Below are positions 42,962 through 52,037 of a stretch of DNA of 64,000 nucleotides, piece by piece; the stretch's first letter is position 1, and each line of letters opens with the position of its first letter. The notes below the pieces were generated by a model. That model was not told the DNA's origin. It did not search any database and was given only the letters and a program-made list of their open reading frames with translations. Location: positions 2,697,001 to 2,761,000 of the forward strand of contig NZ_CP083564.1 of assembly GCF_025143985.1 (NCBI RefSeq), given 5' to 3'. The stretch comes from Sulfitobacter sp. W027. GTDB lineage: Bacteria; Pseudomonadota; Alphaproteobacteria; Rhodobacterales; Rhodobacteraceae. A program made the translations under genes and the position numbers.

Positions 42962-45027
42962 TCTGCGGCCAACTCCGTGATCTCGCGGCGGAATGGCAAC
43001 TCGTCCCCGATATCCTCTCCATCAAGTTCGCGGGCATAGCGATGGCCTGCGTAAGTGGCCCATGCAATCGGACCGGAGGCTTCCGCATCACCAAACAGTT
43101 TTACCGACCGGATACCCGCATCTGCCCATTCGTCTTGTCGTGCCGCAAGGTCATGAAACAGTTGGTCGTTGCCGATCCGCGAGGCAACCATGACGACCGC
43201 GTCACACTCATAGCTGCGTGTTTTGCCAGTATAGACGCAATTGCTGACCACATGGCCCGCGCCTACTTCGGTGATGCCACGGTTCAACACGATTTCGACA
43301 CCAAGATTGTCAAGCTTCGCATGAATGGTGGCCTGCTCCAGCGTGTTGTTGGTCCAGTCAGAGACATAGGCCGACGGCGTGACCAAAGTGACTTTCGCGC
43401 CCTGTTTGACCAAAAGCTCGGCCAAGACGCCGCCCATATAGTAGTGATCGTCATCATAAATCACGACATTGCCACCCGGCACAGTGCCACCCATTAAATC
43501 ATCGGGCGTGTATACCTTCGCACCCTCCGCAATCGGCATCGGCACAACATGCTGGCGCGCTACACCGTCGCGCCGCCACGTGGAACCAGTCGCGATCGCG
43601 ACGTTCTGGAAGCCAAACTCCAACACGCTTTCTGCATCCAATTCGCTGGCACGGTAAATCTCTACATTCGGGCGCTGAGAAAGCTGGTAGTCGCGATAAT
43701 CCACGACACGCCCCCAGGCTGAGAGGCCAGGCAATGCACGTTCGCGGGTGACGCGGCCTCCAATGACGTCGCGGGCTTCAGCCACCGCCACGTCATAGCC
43801 ACGGCGGCACAGCGCCCAGGCCGCTTCCAGTCCAGCGGGGCCCGATCCGATAACCAGCACATTCTCGCTGGTGCCCTTAGAGTTCATTGTTTCCGGGTGC
43901 CAACCTTTACGCCATTCCTCCATAAAAGTCGGGTTCTGTGTGCAGCGGCTAATGGACATGGTCATGTCGCCAGTGATGCAGATATTGCAGCCAATACATT
44001 CGCGAATATCCTCTATCCGTCCTTCTTCAATCTTCTTAGGCAGGAACGGGTCCGCGATGGAAGGCCGCGCACAGCCGATCATGTCAAGCGTGCCGGATTT
44101 GATCATCTTGGCCATAACATCAGGTGAGGTGAAGCGGCCAACACCGACAATCGGCTTATCGGTCAGGTCTTGAATGCCCTTCACCAATTGTTCCTGGGCA
44201 GCCTCCTCCTTGAAACGCGATGGGCCTGAGCAATCCTCCCAAGTCCCCTGTGCCAGATCCCAGATGTCAGGCAAATTGCGGTTCATCTCGACAAAATCTC
44301 GGACTTCGGCATTCGAAAAGCCCAGCTCGCCGATCGTCTCATCAAGAGATACGCGGAGTGCGATGGCCATCGTGTCCCCCACTGCGTCCCGGATATCACC
44401 GATCACCTCATTTGCGAAACGGGCACGGTTCTCTAGTGAGCCACCATACTCGTCTGTGCGGTGGTTGGTTGCGCGACTGAGGAAGTGCTGAAAAATGCCG
44501 AACCCATGTGCGCCGTAGAGATTGATGAGATCAAACCCTGCCTCTCGTGACCGTTTGGCCGCGTTCACGAACCAGCGGCGCAGATCCTTAATCTCGGTCT
44601 TGGACAACGCGCGGGCCTGCACCGGATCGTTAGTAAATGTGCGGATCGGCAGCGCGGAGGGCGCCAGCGGCACTTCCTTTGAATAGAGGTTCGGGCCATT
44701 GATACCCGAATAGGCAAGCTGAATGCCGGCCAGCGCCCCATGCTCTTTCATCTTTTCCGACATACGTCGTAGCTGCGGAATGTCTTTGTCTTCCCACAGC
44801 CGCAACTCAATGAACGGCGTAATCTCGGATGTGTGGTGCATTTCGCATTGTTCGGTGAAAATTACCGCCCAACCACCTTGGGACTTGATTCCGCGCATCT
44901 CCGCCGCGGCAGAAGGATCTCTGTACCCGCCACCGTTACAATGTGGGACTTGATAAAACCGGTTCTTGGCGGTCAGCGGGCCAATCTGAAGGGGTTCGAA
45001 CAGAATGTCGTAACGAGGGTCGCGCAT
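42958..45027 (-). CDS. Histamine/trimethylamine dehydrogenase-family iron-sulfur flavoprotein
   Basis: A 689-residue enzyme: TIM barrel with FMN (residues 1-380), then an FAD/ADP-binding part (GSGPAGLEAAWALCRRGYD). C30 in FYQVPHC sits where trimethylamine dehydrogenase links FMN as 6-S-cysteinyl-FMN. The 4Fe-4S ligands are C344, C347, C350 and C362. The catalytic trio corresponds to Y171, H174 (YGAH) and D265. The aromatic substrate bowl is changed: the TMADH Tyr60 place is Q60 and the Trp355 place is D354, while W263 is kept. From memory, Gln/Trp/Asp is the arrangement of histamine dehydrogenase. It should oxidatively deaminate a primary amine, feeding electrons to ETF. Start MRDP (45027) rather than 45039. 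Confidence 0.88.
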   Translation of the reverse strand: MRDPRYDILFEPLQIGPLTAKNRFYQVPHCNGGGYRDPSAAAEMRGIKSQGGWAVIFTEQCEMHHTSEITPFIELRLWEDKDIPQLRRMSEKMKEHGALAGIQLAYSGINGPNLYSKEVPLAPSALPIRTFTNDPVQARALSKTEIKDLRRWFVNAAKRSREAGFDLINLYGAHGFGIFQHFLSRATNHRTDEYGGSLENRARFANEVIGDIRDAVGDTMAIALRVSLDETIGELGFSNAEVRDFVEMNRNLPDIWDLAQGTWEDCSGPSRFKEEAAQEQLVKGIQDLTDKPIVGVGRFTSPDVMAKMIKSGTLDMIGCARPSIADPFLPKKIEEGRIEDIRECIGCNICITGDMTMSISRCTQNPTFMEEWRKGWHPETMNSKGTSENVLVIGSGPAGLEAAWALCRRGYDVAVAEARDVIGGRVTRERALPGLSAWGRVVDYRDYQLSQRPNVEIYRASELDAESVLEFGFQNVAIATGSTWRRDGVARQHVVPMPIAEGAKVYTPDDLMGGTVPGGNVVIYDDDHYYMGGVLAELLVKQGAKVTLVTPSAYVSDWTNNTLEQATIHAKLDNLGVEIVLNRGITEVGAGHVVSNCVYTGKTRSYECDAVVMVASRIGNDQLFHDLAARQDEWADAGIRSVKLFGDAEASGPIAWATYAGHRYARELDGEDIGDELPFRREITELAAE

Positions 45028-45085
45028 TTTAATCTCCAAAAAGGAAGGTCGTGTCAGAGGCGTCCAACTCGGACGCCCGGCATGA

Positions 45086-46582
45086 TCAGGTTTTGTATTT
45101 GATCCAAGTGGTTTTCAGCGCGGTGTATTTGTCCAGCGAATGCAGAGACAAGTCGCGCCCAAAACCGGATTGCTTCACGCCCCCGAATGGGGTCTGGGCC
45201 GATAGCGCATCGACCGTATTGACGGAAACCGTACCAACATTCAGACGGTCTGCTACCCGGCAGGCGCGCGAAAGGTTGTCTGTCCAGACCGAAGCCGCCA
45301 GACCGTAGATTGAATCATTGGCCATAGCGACGGCATCCTCTTCGCGATCAAAGGAGATCACCGACAAGACCGGGCCAAAGATTTCATCACGGGCCAGCGG
45401 ATCATCATGCGCGACATCTGTAAAGATCGTCGGCTGTACGAAACAGCCCTTCCCGTCGACCTGCACCCGCCTCCCCCCAGTCACAAGATCAGCGGTCTTT
45501 TGGCCAGCTTCTACAAACCCCATGATCCCTTGTGTCTGCTTCTCATCGACAATGGCACCCATCTTCGCAGCGGGGTCCAGCGGATCGCCGGGTTGCATAT
45601 TCTCCGCGCGAGCGACCAGCTTCTCAACCAGCGCGTCTTTGATCGAGCGTTCGACATAAAGACGCGAGTTGGCAGAGCAGACCTCGCCCTGATTAAAGAA
45701 AATGCCGAAGGCGGCCATGTCGGCGGCGGCGTCGAGATCTTCACAATCCGCAAACACAAGATTGGGGCTTTTGCCCCCTGTCTCCGGCCAAACCTGTTTA
45801 AGGTTGGATTGACCGGAGTATTGCATGAAAAGCTTGCCCGTAGCTGTCGATCCGGTGAAGGCGAGGCAATCCACATCCATATGCAGGCCAAGCGCCTTTC
45901 CAGCCGTTGCGCCATAACCCGGCACAACGTTAAGCACACCATCGGGTAGCCCCGCCTCAGAGGCCAACTCGGCTAGACGCAGCGCCGACAGCGGCGATTG
46001 CTCAGCCGGTTTTAGAACCACTGAGTTGCCAGCAGCCAAGGCGGCCGCCGATTTCCATGTCGCCATATCAAGCGGGAAGTTCCACGGCACCACGGCCCCT
46101 ACGACTCCCAAGGGCACACGCCGGACCAGTGCCAAATCACCGGGCCCGGTTGGAGCAACCTCGTCATAGAGCTTGTCGATCGCCTCAGCATACCATTGGA
46201 AGAAATGAGCCGAGCCGGGGGCGTCTACAGTGGTGGCATCAGTGATCGTTTTGCCCATGTCCAAGCTGTCCAACAAAGCCATTTCCGCGAGATTTTCGCG
46301 GATTAAATCTGCCAGTTTCAGCAGAACCGCTTTGCGGTCGCCCGGTGCCATGCGCGACCAGCGGCCATCCTCAAAGGCGCGGCGGCCGGCTGCCACCGCC
46401 AGATCGACATCGGCGGCGTCGCATTCAGCAACCAGCGCCAACACTGCGCCGGTGGCTGGATTAGTACTTTCAAAGGTCCTACCGGAAACGGCATCAACGA
46501 AAGCACCGTCAATAAACGCTTTACTGCGGATGTCCAAATTGGCCGCGCGTGTCGCCCAGTCCTTGCGGGTATAATCGAGCAT
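45086..46582 (-). CDS. Aminoaldehyde-type aldehyde dehydrogenase (PuuC-like)
   Basis: A 498-residue NAD(P) aldehyde dehydrogenase with catalytic C302 (NQGEVCSANSRL) and general base E267 (WPETGGKSP), VVPWNFPLDMATWK near 165-177 and GSTATGKL for cofactor. Closest in pattern to gamma-aminobutyraldehyde/PuuC enzymes. It lies 58 bases upstream of the flavoprotein in the same operon, so it should oxidise the aldehyde released by it to an acid, for example imidazoleacetaldehyde to imidazoleacetate if the amine is histamine. Confidence 0.9.
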   Translation of the reverse strand: MLDYTRKDWATRAANLDIRSKAFIDGAFVDAVSGRTFESTNPATGAVLALVAECDAADVDLAVAAGRRAFEDGRWSRMAPGDRKAVLLKLADLIRENLAEMALLDSLDMGKTITDATTVDAPGSAHFFQWYAEAIDKLYDEVAPTGPGDLALVRRVPLGVVGAVVPWNFPLDMATWKSAAALAAGNSVVLKPAEQSPLSALRLAELASEAGLPDGVLNVVPGYGATAGKALGLHMDVDCLAFTGSTATGKLFMQYSGQSNLKQVWPETGGKSPNLVFADCEDLDAAADMAAFGIFFNQGEVCSANSRLYVERSIKDALVEKLVARAENMQPGDPLDPAAKMGAIVDEKQTQGIMGFVEAGQKTADLVTGGRRVQVDGKGCFVQPTIFTDVAHDDPLARDEIFGPVLSVISFDREEDAVAMANDSIYGLAASVWTDNLSRACRVADRLNVGTVSVNTVDALSAQTPFGGVKQSGFGRDLSLHSLDKYTALKTTWIKYKT

Positions 46583-46596
46583 GAGATGTCCTTTGG

Positions 46597-47271
46597 TTAT
46601 TGATCGCCCGGTACGCCGTAAGAAGGCGCTTCCCGAGGGTCTAGTGCGCGCTGGATGTAGGCGTCGAGCTGCGGCTTATAGATGTCCCAAGCCGTCGCGA
46701 TGTTTTCGATGGGGCACTCTTCAGTCCAATCGCAGCGCAGATCGGCGACCGGCCAGCTGACTTTATCGACGATCTTCATGCCTGCAGAATGTACTGGCCC
46801 CGCTTCCCCGCCCGCGGCCAAACCTGCGCGCATTGCGGCAATCAATCGGTCGCCGATGTGACCTGTAGCCGTCAAATAGCCGTCTACAATGGCCTGCGGG
46901 ACGCGGTCGTTGGCCAGCAGATTGCCGCCAGAAGCGACATTTTCAGCCTGCGCATCAGTCCAGATACCAAGAGATTTGGGGCCGGAGTGAATGGCCGTTC
47001 GCCCTGCCGTGTCCACGGCAAGCACCTGTCGATACTCCAGAAAAGACGCTTCTTCCTGCATTCGTGCGATTGCCTCAACTGCCGTCAGGCCATCTTGCAT
47101 CAGATCAAGCGTCGCTGGCCCCAGTGATGGGTCAGTGACATTCTGAGTGGCAACAGCGCCCACAGCAGCCCGGGCGAATGAACAACGCGCTGCCACCGCT
47201 GGAGAGGACGAGGAAATCGCCACGCCGAACATGCCGGTGTCGGGGCAACGAGCTACCAATGAAAACGTCAT
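46597..47271 (-). CDS. DUF1028 Ntn-hydrolase-like protein
   Basis: A 224-residue DUF1028 protein. The N-terminus MTFSLVARCPDTGMFGVAIS followed by SSSPAVAARCSFARAAVGAV is diagnostic. The fold is like N-terminal nucleophile hydrolases, but no reaction is established. Overlaps the RidA gene by 4 bases and precedes the aldehyde dehydrogenase by 14 bases. DUF1028 genes recur in amino-acid and amine degradation operons, suggesting hydrolysis of an amide-type intermediate. Confidence 0.85.
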   Translation of the reverse strand: MTFSLVARCPDTGMFGVAISSSSPAVAARCSFARAAVGAVATQNVTDPSLGPATLDLMQDGLTAVEAIARMQEEASFLEYRQVLAVDTAGRTAIHSGPKSLGIWTDAQAENVASGGNLLANDRVPQAIVDGYLTATGHIGDRLIAAMRAGLAAGGEAGPVHSAGMKIVDKVSWPVADLRCDWTEECPIENIATAWDIYKPQLDAYIQRALDPREAPSYGVPGDQ

Positions 47272-47684
47272 TGCGGGATCACCGCTGTGCCGTCGATCTC
47301 CACCAACCAGTCTGGACGGGCCAGCGCTTGCACGACAAGCCCGGTAGAGACCGGATGCACGCCCTTGATGTACTCGCCCATGGTTCGGTAGACGGCCTCG
47401 CGATGACGAACATCGGTGATGTAGACGACAACTTTTACCAGATGCTCCATCTGACCTCCGGCTTCTTCAATTAGTTGCTTGATGTTCTGCATGACCTTAT
47501 GCGTCTGCTCTACAGGATCGTGGCTCTCGATGTTTTTTGCGTCATCGAGATTCTGCGGGCATTGGCCGCGCAACCAGACAATCTTGCCTCCTTCGGTCAC
47601 GACAGCCTGGCATAGATCGTTGTCTAGGTTCTGTTCGGGATAAGTGTCCGAAGTGTTAAATTTGCGAATTCGGGTATGTGCCAT
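47268..47684 (-). CDS. RidA-family protein
   Basis: A 138-residue RidA/YjgF-type protein (VVYITDVRHREAVYRTMGEY, VQALARPDWLVEIDGTAVIP; the Arg of the family's imine site is seen in ALARPDWLVEI). Such proteins hydrolyse reactive enamines/imines to ketones plus ammonia. In this operon it would clear imines produced by the amine-oxidising flavoprotein. Overlaps DUF1028 by 4 bases. Confidence 0.88.
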   Translation of the reverse strand: MAHTRIRKFNTSDTYPEQNLDNDLCQAVVTEGGKIVWLRGQCPQNLDDAKNIESHDPVEQTHKVMQNIKQLIEEAGGQMEHLVKVVVYITDVRHREAVYRTMGEYIKGVHPVSTGLVVQALARPDWLVEIDGTAVIPQ

Positions 47685-47699
47685 GATCTATTCCTTGGA

Positions 47700-48977
47700 C
47701 TATTCCGCGGCGGCCTGCACGATGGCGGCCTGACCTTCATATTTTTCATAGCTGCGCTGGATCTCTATCTGGTCGGCAATATGTTTGGCATCATGCCAAA
47801 CCCCCCAGATGAAAGACGAACCGCGTCGGGATTGCCATGGCAGACCCAGGAAGTAGATATCCGGCTCCACTGAGACACCGCGGTTATGAAGTGGTGCTCC
47901 TCTGTCGTCGAACGCATCGACTTTTAGCCAACTAAAATCCTGTCGAAAGCCGGTAGCCCAGATGATTGTCGAGATCCCCTCGTTCTGGAGAGCGACAGAG
48001 CGTATCGGCTGCGTCAAGCATTGCGGGTCTGGATACATCTGCCGCGCTTCGGGTTCTTCCGGCAAATTCAAACCCGTGCGGGCAACATAGGCATCGGCTA
48101 AGTCCAACACTTCAAGATAGTTTGCGTCGCCTGCCGCGATATTCTGCTGCAAATCATCCGCAAAACTCAGTTCGCCGTCGCTATAGCCGCTGGTCAAACC
48201 TGTCAGTATGACCCCCTCGCCCCCAAGGCGGCGGAAGTCCATCGTACGACCACCGTGGGCGCCACTTACAGAAATAGTCACATGCTCTGTCCCTGGCGCG
48301 GGTGCAGCCATATCCCAGAGCCCCAAGACACCAAGCCACCAAACATTGTCGCGCCCCCGATAGCGACGAGGCGGGCGATCATGCGGTCCGACCGAAAGAA
48401 ACACCTTGCGGCCAGCACGGTTCAATTCGTCCGCGATCTGCGCGCCCGAAGAGCCCGCCCCGACAACCATCACTGCCCCGGCGGGAAGTGCTTCGGGGTT
48501 TTTGTAATGAAAGGAGTGAATTTGTTGGACAGGCGCTTCCTTTGGCACGATCGGCGGGATTACGGGATGCTGGAAAGCACCAGTAGCAGCAACGATACGA
48601 CGAGCTTCGATATCGCCCGAACTTGTTCGGACAAGAAAGCCACCGGTACCGGATAACCTGTGCGCTTCTTTAACCTCGACCCCTTCTCGAATTGGGGCCT
48701 TAATCATCGCGGCGTAATCCACCAGATATTGAGCAAGACGATCTTTCGAGACGAATTCGTCCGGCTTGGCCTCTTCGAACGCAAGACCTGGGAAGCGATC
48801 ATGCCAAGCAGGTCCGTTGGCTACAAGATTATCCCACCGACCAGTGCGCCATGCCTCAGCAGTTCGTTTCTTTTCAAGCACGATGTGAGGAACTTCCGCA
48901 TTTCGCAGATGCTCGCTCATGGCGATCCCGGCCTGCCCTCCACCAACAACGAGGGTATCGATCTTCTCTACGGGCAT
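47700..48977 (-). CDS. Flavin-containing monooxygenase-type NAD(P)/FAD oxidoreductase
   Basis: A 425-residue flavoprotein: FAD site VVGGGQAGIAMSEHL (10-24), NADPH site VVGAGSSGAQIADEL near 165, and QIHSFHYKNPEAL at the region of the FMO/BVMO fingerprint. The C-terminal half has LPWQSRRGSSFIWG. Members hydroxylate or N-oxygenate small molecules. First gene of the flavoprotein operon; it ends 15 bases before the RidA gene. It is a candidate for ring oxygenation of imidazoleacetate. ATG 48977 gives the normal start; 48995 is also possible. Confidence 0.82.
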   Translation of the reverse strand: MPVEKIDTLVVGGGQAGIAMSEHLRNAEVPHIVLEKKRTAEAWRTGRWDNLVANGPAWHDRFPGLAFEEAKPDEFVSKDRLAQYLVDYAAMIKAPIREGVEVKEAHRLSGTGGFLVRTSSGDIEARRIVAATGAFQHPVIPPIVPKEAPVQQIHSFHYKNPEALPAGAVMVVGAGSSGAQIADELNRAGRKVFLSVGPHDRPPRRYRGRDNVWWLGVLGLWDMAAPAPGTEHVTISVSGAHGGRTMDFRRLGGEGVILTGLTSGYSDGELSFADDLQQNIAAGDANYLEVLDLADAYVARTGLNLPEEPEARQMYPDPQCLTQPIRSVALQNEGISTIIWATGFRQDFSWLKVDAFDDRGAPLHNRGVSVEPDIYFLGLPWQSRRGSSFIWGVWHDAKHIADQIEIQRSYEKYEGQAAIVQAAAE

Positions 48978-49254
48978 CTCAGCACTTCCTTCCATGAACC
49001 GAAACATCGTCCACAGTGGGACCCTGCAACGAGAAATAAGAGAAATGGGATGCAACTAAAATAACGGAAAGTCGCACCAGATATAAGGAACAGCCTAACC
49101 CGAACTCGAAAGTCCTTTGATGGCGACAGCAAAACCACCTTCCACGCTGAACTACTTAGGAATTTCCGTAGCTAAGCGTAACTAAAGAATGGTTTTGCCA
49201 GCACCTTTGCTGCGCCACACAAAGCGCAATTCAGCTCCCTGCATGAGGCAAAAA

Positions 49255-50691
49255 ATGGATGGCTATCTTACCCCCGACGACGCCATGAGGCTCGAAGAAG
49301 ATACGATCGGGGAGATGCAGCTTCCAGCAAACTGCGTGTACGGCATTCATACCGCACGTGCGCTTTGCAACTTCCCGATCTCTGGCGTGCCGCTCAGCCA
49401 CTTTCCGGAACTTGTCGGCGCCCTCGCGATGGTCAAGAAAGCCGCTGCTATGGCCAATTGCGAGGTTGGCGATCTCGCACCAGATCTCGCGCGGGCCATC
49501 ATCACGACATGCGACGAGATTTGCGCTGGACAGCACCATAAAAACTTTGTCGTCGATATGGTCCAAGGGGGAGCAGGCACGTCAACAAACATGAACGCGA
49601 ATGAAGTTATTGCAAACCTCACGTTAGAGCGTTTGGGGCACAACTATGGTGACTACCGGAATCTACATCCTAACGATCATGTAAACCGTTCCCAATCTAC
49701 GAATGACGTTTATCCCACGGCACTTCGGTTGGCAGTATTGTCGGCATGTGCGCCTCTCTTGGTACAACAAAAACGGCTGAGCGCGGCTTTCGCGGAGCGA
49801 GCGCAGGCCTTTGAGGCGGTCATGAAAGTCGGCCGTACGCAGATGCAGGATGCGGTGCCGATCACCCTCGGGATGGAATTTGCCTCCTTCGCTGACACGG
49901 TTGACGAAGATATCGAAAGGCTTCAGCAGGCCTCTGAGCTTTTGAAAGAAGTGAACCTCGGGGGTACCGCAGTCGGAACGGGCGTAAATGCACCGTCAGG
50001 CTATGCAGAGCGTGCGATCGACAATCTCGCGGCTATCTCTGGTCACAACCTTATTGCCGCAAAGAACCGCATTGAGGCCTCTTCGGACCTTGGTGCCTTC
50101 GTCATGTTCTCCAGCACGCTTAAACGCATCGCTGTAAAAATATCTAAAATCTGTAACGACCTCCGCCTTCTTAGCAGTGGACCGCGTGCAGGCTTGGGAG
50201 AAATTTCCCTTCCGCCGGTTCAGGCAGGTTCGTCGATCATGCCGGGCAAAGTGAACCCGGTAATTCCCGAGGTCGTAAACCAAGTCGTCTACCAGGTGAT
50301 TGGGAATGACCTCACAGTGACGCTGGCAGCCGAGGCAGGCCAGTTGCAGTTAAACGCAATGGAACCGGTGCTAATCTTGAACGTACTCCAATCCATCCGA
50401 ATGCTGACACGCGCCTTCCAAGTCTTAACAGACCGCTGCGTCAACGGCATCGAAGCTAATACTGAGCGCTGTCAGGAGCTACTGGAGAGGTCCCTGGTCC
50501 TTGCGACGGCGCTTGCCCCCTTGATCGGCTACGAACGCGCCACTGAAATAGCCAAAATTGCCCATCGAACCAACAGTACGGTTGCCGAGGTCGCGGTTCA
50601 AACCGGGGCAATCGAAGCCTCGGACATTTCCTCTCTGCTCACGGCAGAGGCGATGTTGAGCCGTGCAATTCGTCAGAAAGAAACCCCTTAA
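49255..50691 (+). CDS. aspA: Aspartate ammonia-lyase (aspartase/fumarase family)
   Basis: A 478-residue lyase of the fumarase/aspartase superfamily: [13 protein letters not shown] near the centre, [16 protein letters not shown] with the catalytic region, and the flexible SS loop [15 protein letters not shown]. Residues typical for aspartase over fumarase (Gln/Thr-rich [14 protein letters not shown]) favour deamination of L-aspartate to fumarate plus ammonia. Starts at 49189 or 49243 are alternatives. Divergent from the FMO operon and co-directional with etfB, it would link the end product aspartate to the TCA cycle. Confidence 0.85.
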   Translation: MDGYLTPDDAMRLEEDTIGEMQLPANCVYGIHTARALCNFPISGVPLSHFPELVGALAMVKKAAAMANCEVGDLAPDLARAIITTCDEICAGQHHKNFVVDMVQGGAGTSTNMNANEVIANLTLERLGHNYGDYRNLHPNDHVNRSQSTNDVYPTALRLAVLSACAPLLVQQKRLSAAFAERAQAFEAVMKVGRTQMQDAVPITLGMEFASFADTVDEDIERLQQASELLKEVNLGGTAVGTGVNAPSGYAERAIDNLAAISGHNLIAAKNRIEASSDLGAFVMFSSTLKRIAVKISKICNDLRLLSSGPRAGLGEISLPPVQAGSSIMPGKVNPVIPEVVNQVVYQVIGNDLTVTLAAEAGQLQLNAMEPVLILNVLQSIRMLTRAFQVLTDRCVNGIEANTERCQELLERSLVLATALAPLIGYERATEIAKIAHRTNSTVAEVAVQTGAIEASDISSLLTAEAMLSRAIRQKETP

Positions 50692-50720
50692 AATGCCTAA
50701 ATACAAAGGAGCAACAGTTT

Positions 50721-51158
50721 ATGAAGGTGCTTGTATCCGTCAAACGGGTAATTGACTACAACGTTAAGGTACGCGTTAAAGCGGACGGGAGCGGCGTTGA
50801 CCTTTCCAATGTCAAAATGTCCATGAACCCTTTCGACGAAATTGCCGTCGAAGAGGCGGTCCGGCTGAAAGAGGCTGGTATTGCCAAAGAGGTTGTCGCG
50901 GTTTCCATCGGTGTGAGACAGTCGCAAGAAACCCTGCGCACGGCCTTGGCAATGGGCGCTGATCGCGCGATCCTCATACTGGCCGCTGACGACGTACATA
51001 GCGATATCGAACCGCTGGCAGTCGCGAAACTACTGAAAGCCGTAATCGACGATGAGAAGCCCAGCCTTGTCCTTACAGGAAAACAGGCGATCGATAACGA
51101 TATGAATGCCACCGGCCAAATGCTGGCCGCGCTAACCGGATGGGCTCAGGGAACTTTC
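50721..51158 (+). pseudogene. etfB: Electron transfer flavoprotein beta subunit, cut by an IS66 element
   Basis: The first 146 residues ([20 protein letters not shown] ... [20 protein letters not shown]) are a normal EtfB start; full-length proteins have about 250. At base 51159 the frame enters IS66 sequence and stops at 51194, losing the FAD/AMP-binding C-terminal half. It begins 30 bases after aspA. ETF is the natural electron acceptor of the TMADH family, so its presence here and its disruption are notable. No second etfB or etfA is in the window. Confidence 0.82.
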
Positions 51159-51247
51159 GTAAGCGATGCATCTAGCCCCCTGATCCGCATCTGAACCTAC
51201 CGATTGATCAGTGATAATCATGCCTGATCACATAAAAGGGGATTGGC

Positions 51248-51652
51248 ATGTCGAACGATATGGTCTGGGGTTTTGAGGTGCGAACGAGCGCGTCGGGTAG
51301 GAAAATCTGGCCGAATGACCTAAAGCGCGAGGCTGCACGCAAAATTCGAGAGGACGGCTTATCTGCTGGCGAGGTCGCGGCCGATCTCGGCGCGCATGAG
51401 TGCCTTGTACGCAAGTGGTTTGTTGCAGACCGTCGCAGTCGAGGGGAGAAGGTTCAGGTCGAAGGACCTGCATTCACTGAGGTCATAACTGGGAACCCGC
51501 CTGCTCCGGCCGCCCCTCCGGCACCACTTGGAGCCGACGTGAGCAATTCTACAGCACGCTTGGTGATAAACAGCCTCAGCTTTGAGTTCCCAACCGGTAT
51601 TTCAGATGTCGACCTACTTAAGCTTGTTCGCGTTGCGAGGGAATGTTCATGA
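51248..51652 (+). CDS. IS66 TnpA (orf1)
   Basis: A 134-residue helix-turn-helix protein: WPNDLKREAARKIREDGLSA, GEVAADLGAHECLVRKWFVA. Alignable with IS66 orf1 proteins and complete. Accessory in transposition. The stop overlaps the tnpB start. Confidence 0.8.
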   Translation: MSNDMVWGFEVRTSASGRKIWPNDLKREAARKIREDGLSAGEVAADLGAHECLVRKWFVADRRSRGEKVQVEGPAFTEVITGNPPAPAAPPAPLGADVSNSTARLVINSLSFEFPTGISDVDLLKLVRVARECS

Positions 51653-52017
51653 TCGCGCCATCACATTCCTACAAGATTTTCCTTGCCACAATGCCGGTAG
51701 ATTTCCGAAAGGGAATGGACGGATTGGCAAGCTACGTCATGAGTAACTTTGAACTCGATCCATTTTCCGGTGCCTTCTTTGTGTTTCGGTCCAAGAGTCG
51801 CGACAAAATCAAGGTCCTGATGTGGGATGGCACCGGACTGGTGTTAATCTACAAACGCGCGGAAGGCGGTGGGTTTGTTTGGCCGAAATTATCGGAAGGC
51901 ACGATTACGATGACAAAAGCCCAGTTCGAGGCTCTGTTCGAGGGGATCGATTGGCGCCGCGTGACATCCGCCGACTATCAACACCCAAAGGTCTTTAAAA
52001 AGGCCGCCGAAAGGTGA
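51649..52017 (+). CDS. IS66 TnpB (orf2)
   Basis: A 122-residue protein typical of IS66 orf2: MPVDFRKGMDGLASYVMSNF, GAFFVFRSKSRDKIKVLMWD, FEALFEGIDWRR. Complete. ATG 51649 is preferred over 51643. Confidence 0.82.
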   Translation: MIAPSHSYKIFLATMPVDFRKGMDGLASYVMSNFELDPFSGAFFVFRSKSRDKIKVLMWDGTGLVLIYKRAEGGGFVWPKLSEGTITMTKAQFEALFEGIDWRRVTSADYQHPKVFKKAAER

Positions 52018-52037
52018 CCCGCGACCTATTGTAAGCG

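Larger units (their letters stand above)
51159..52030 (+). mobile_element. IS66-family element with tnpA and tnpB, no tnpC
   Basis: The left end begins GTAAGCGATGCATCTAGCCC at 51159, the usual IS66 terminus, inside etfB. tnpA and tnpB are intact, but the large transposase gene tnpC and the right inverted terminus are missing. A second left-type end, GTAAGCGTTGCATCTGACCC, occurs in the same orientation at 52031. No 8-base target duplication could be located downstream. A deletion or nested insertion is likely. Confidence 0.75.
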
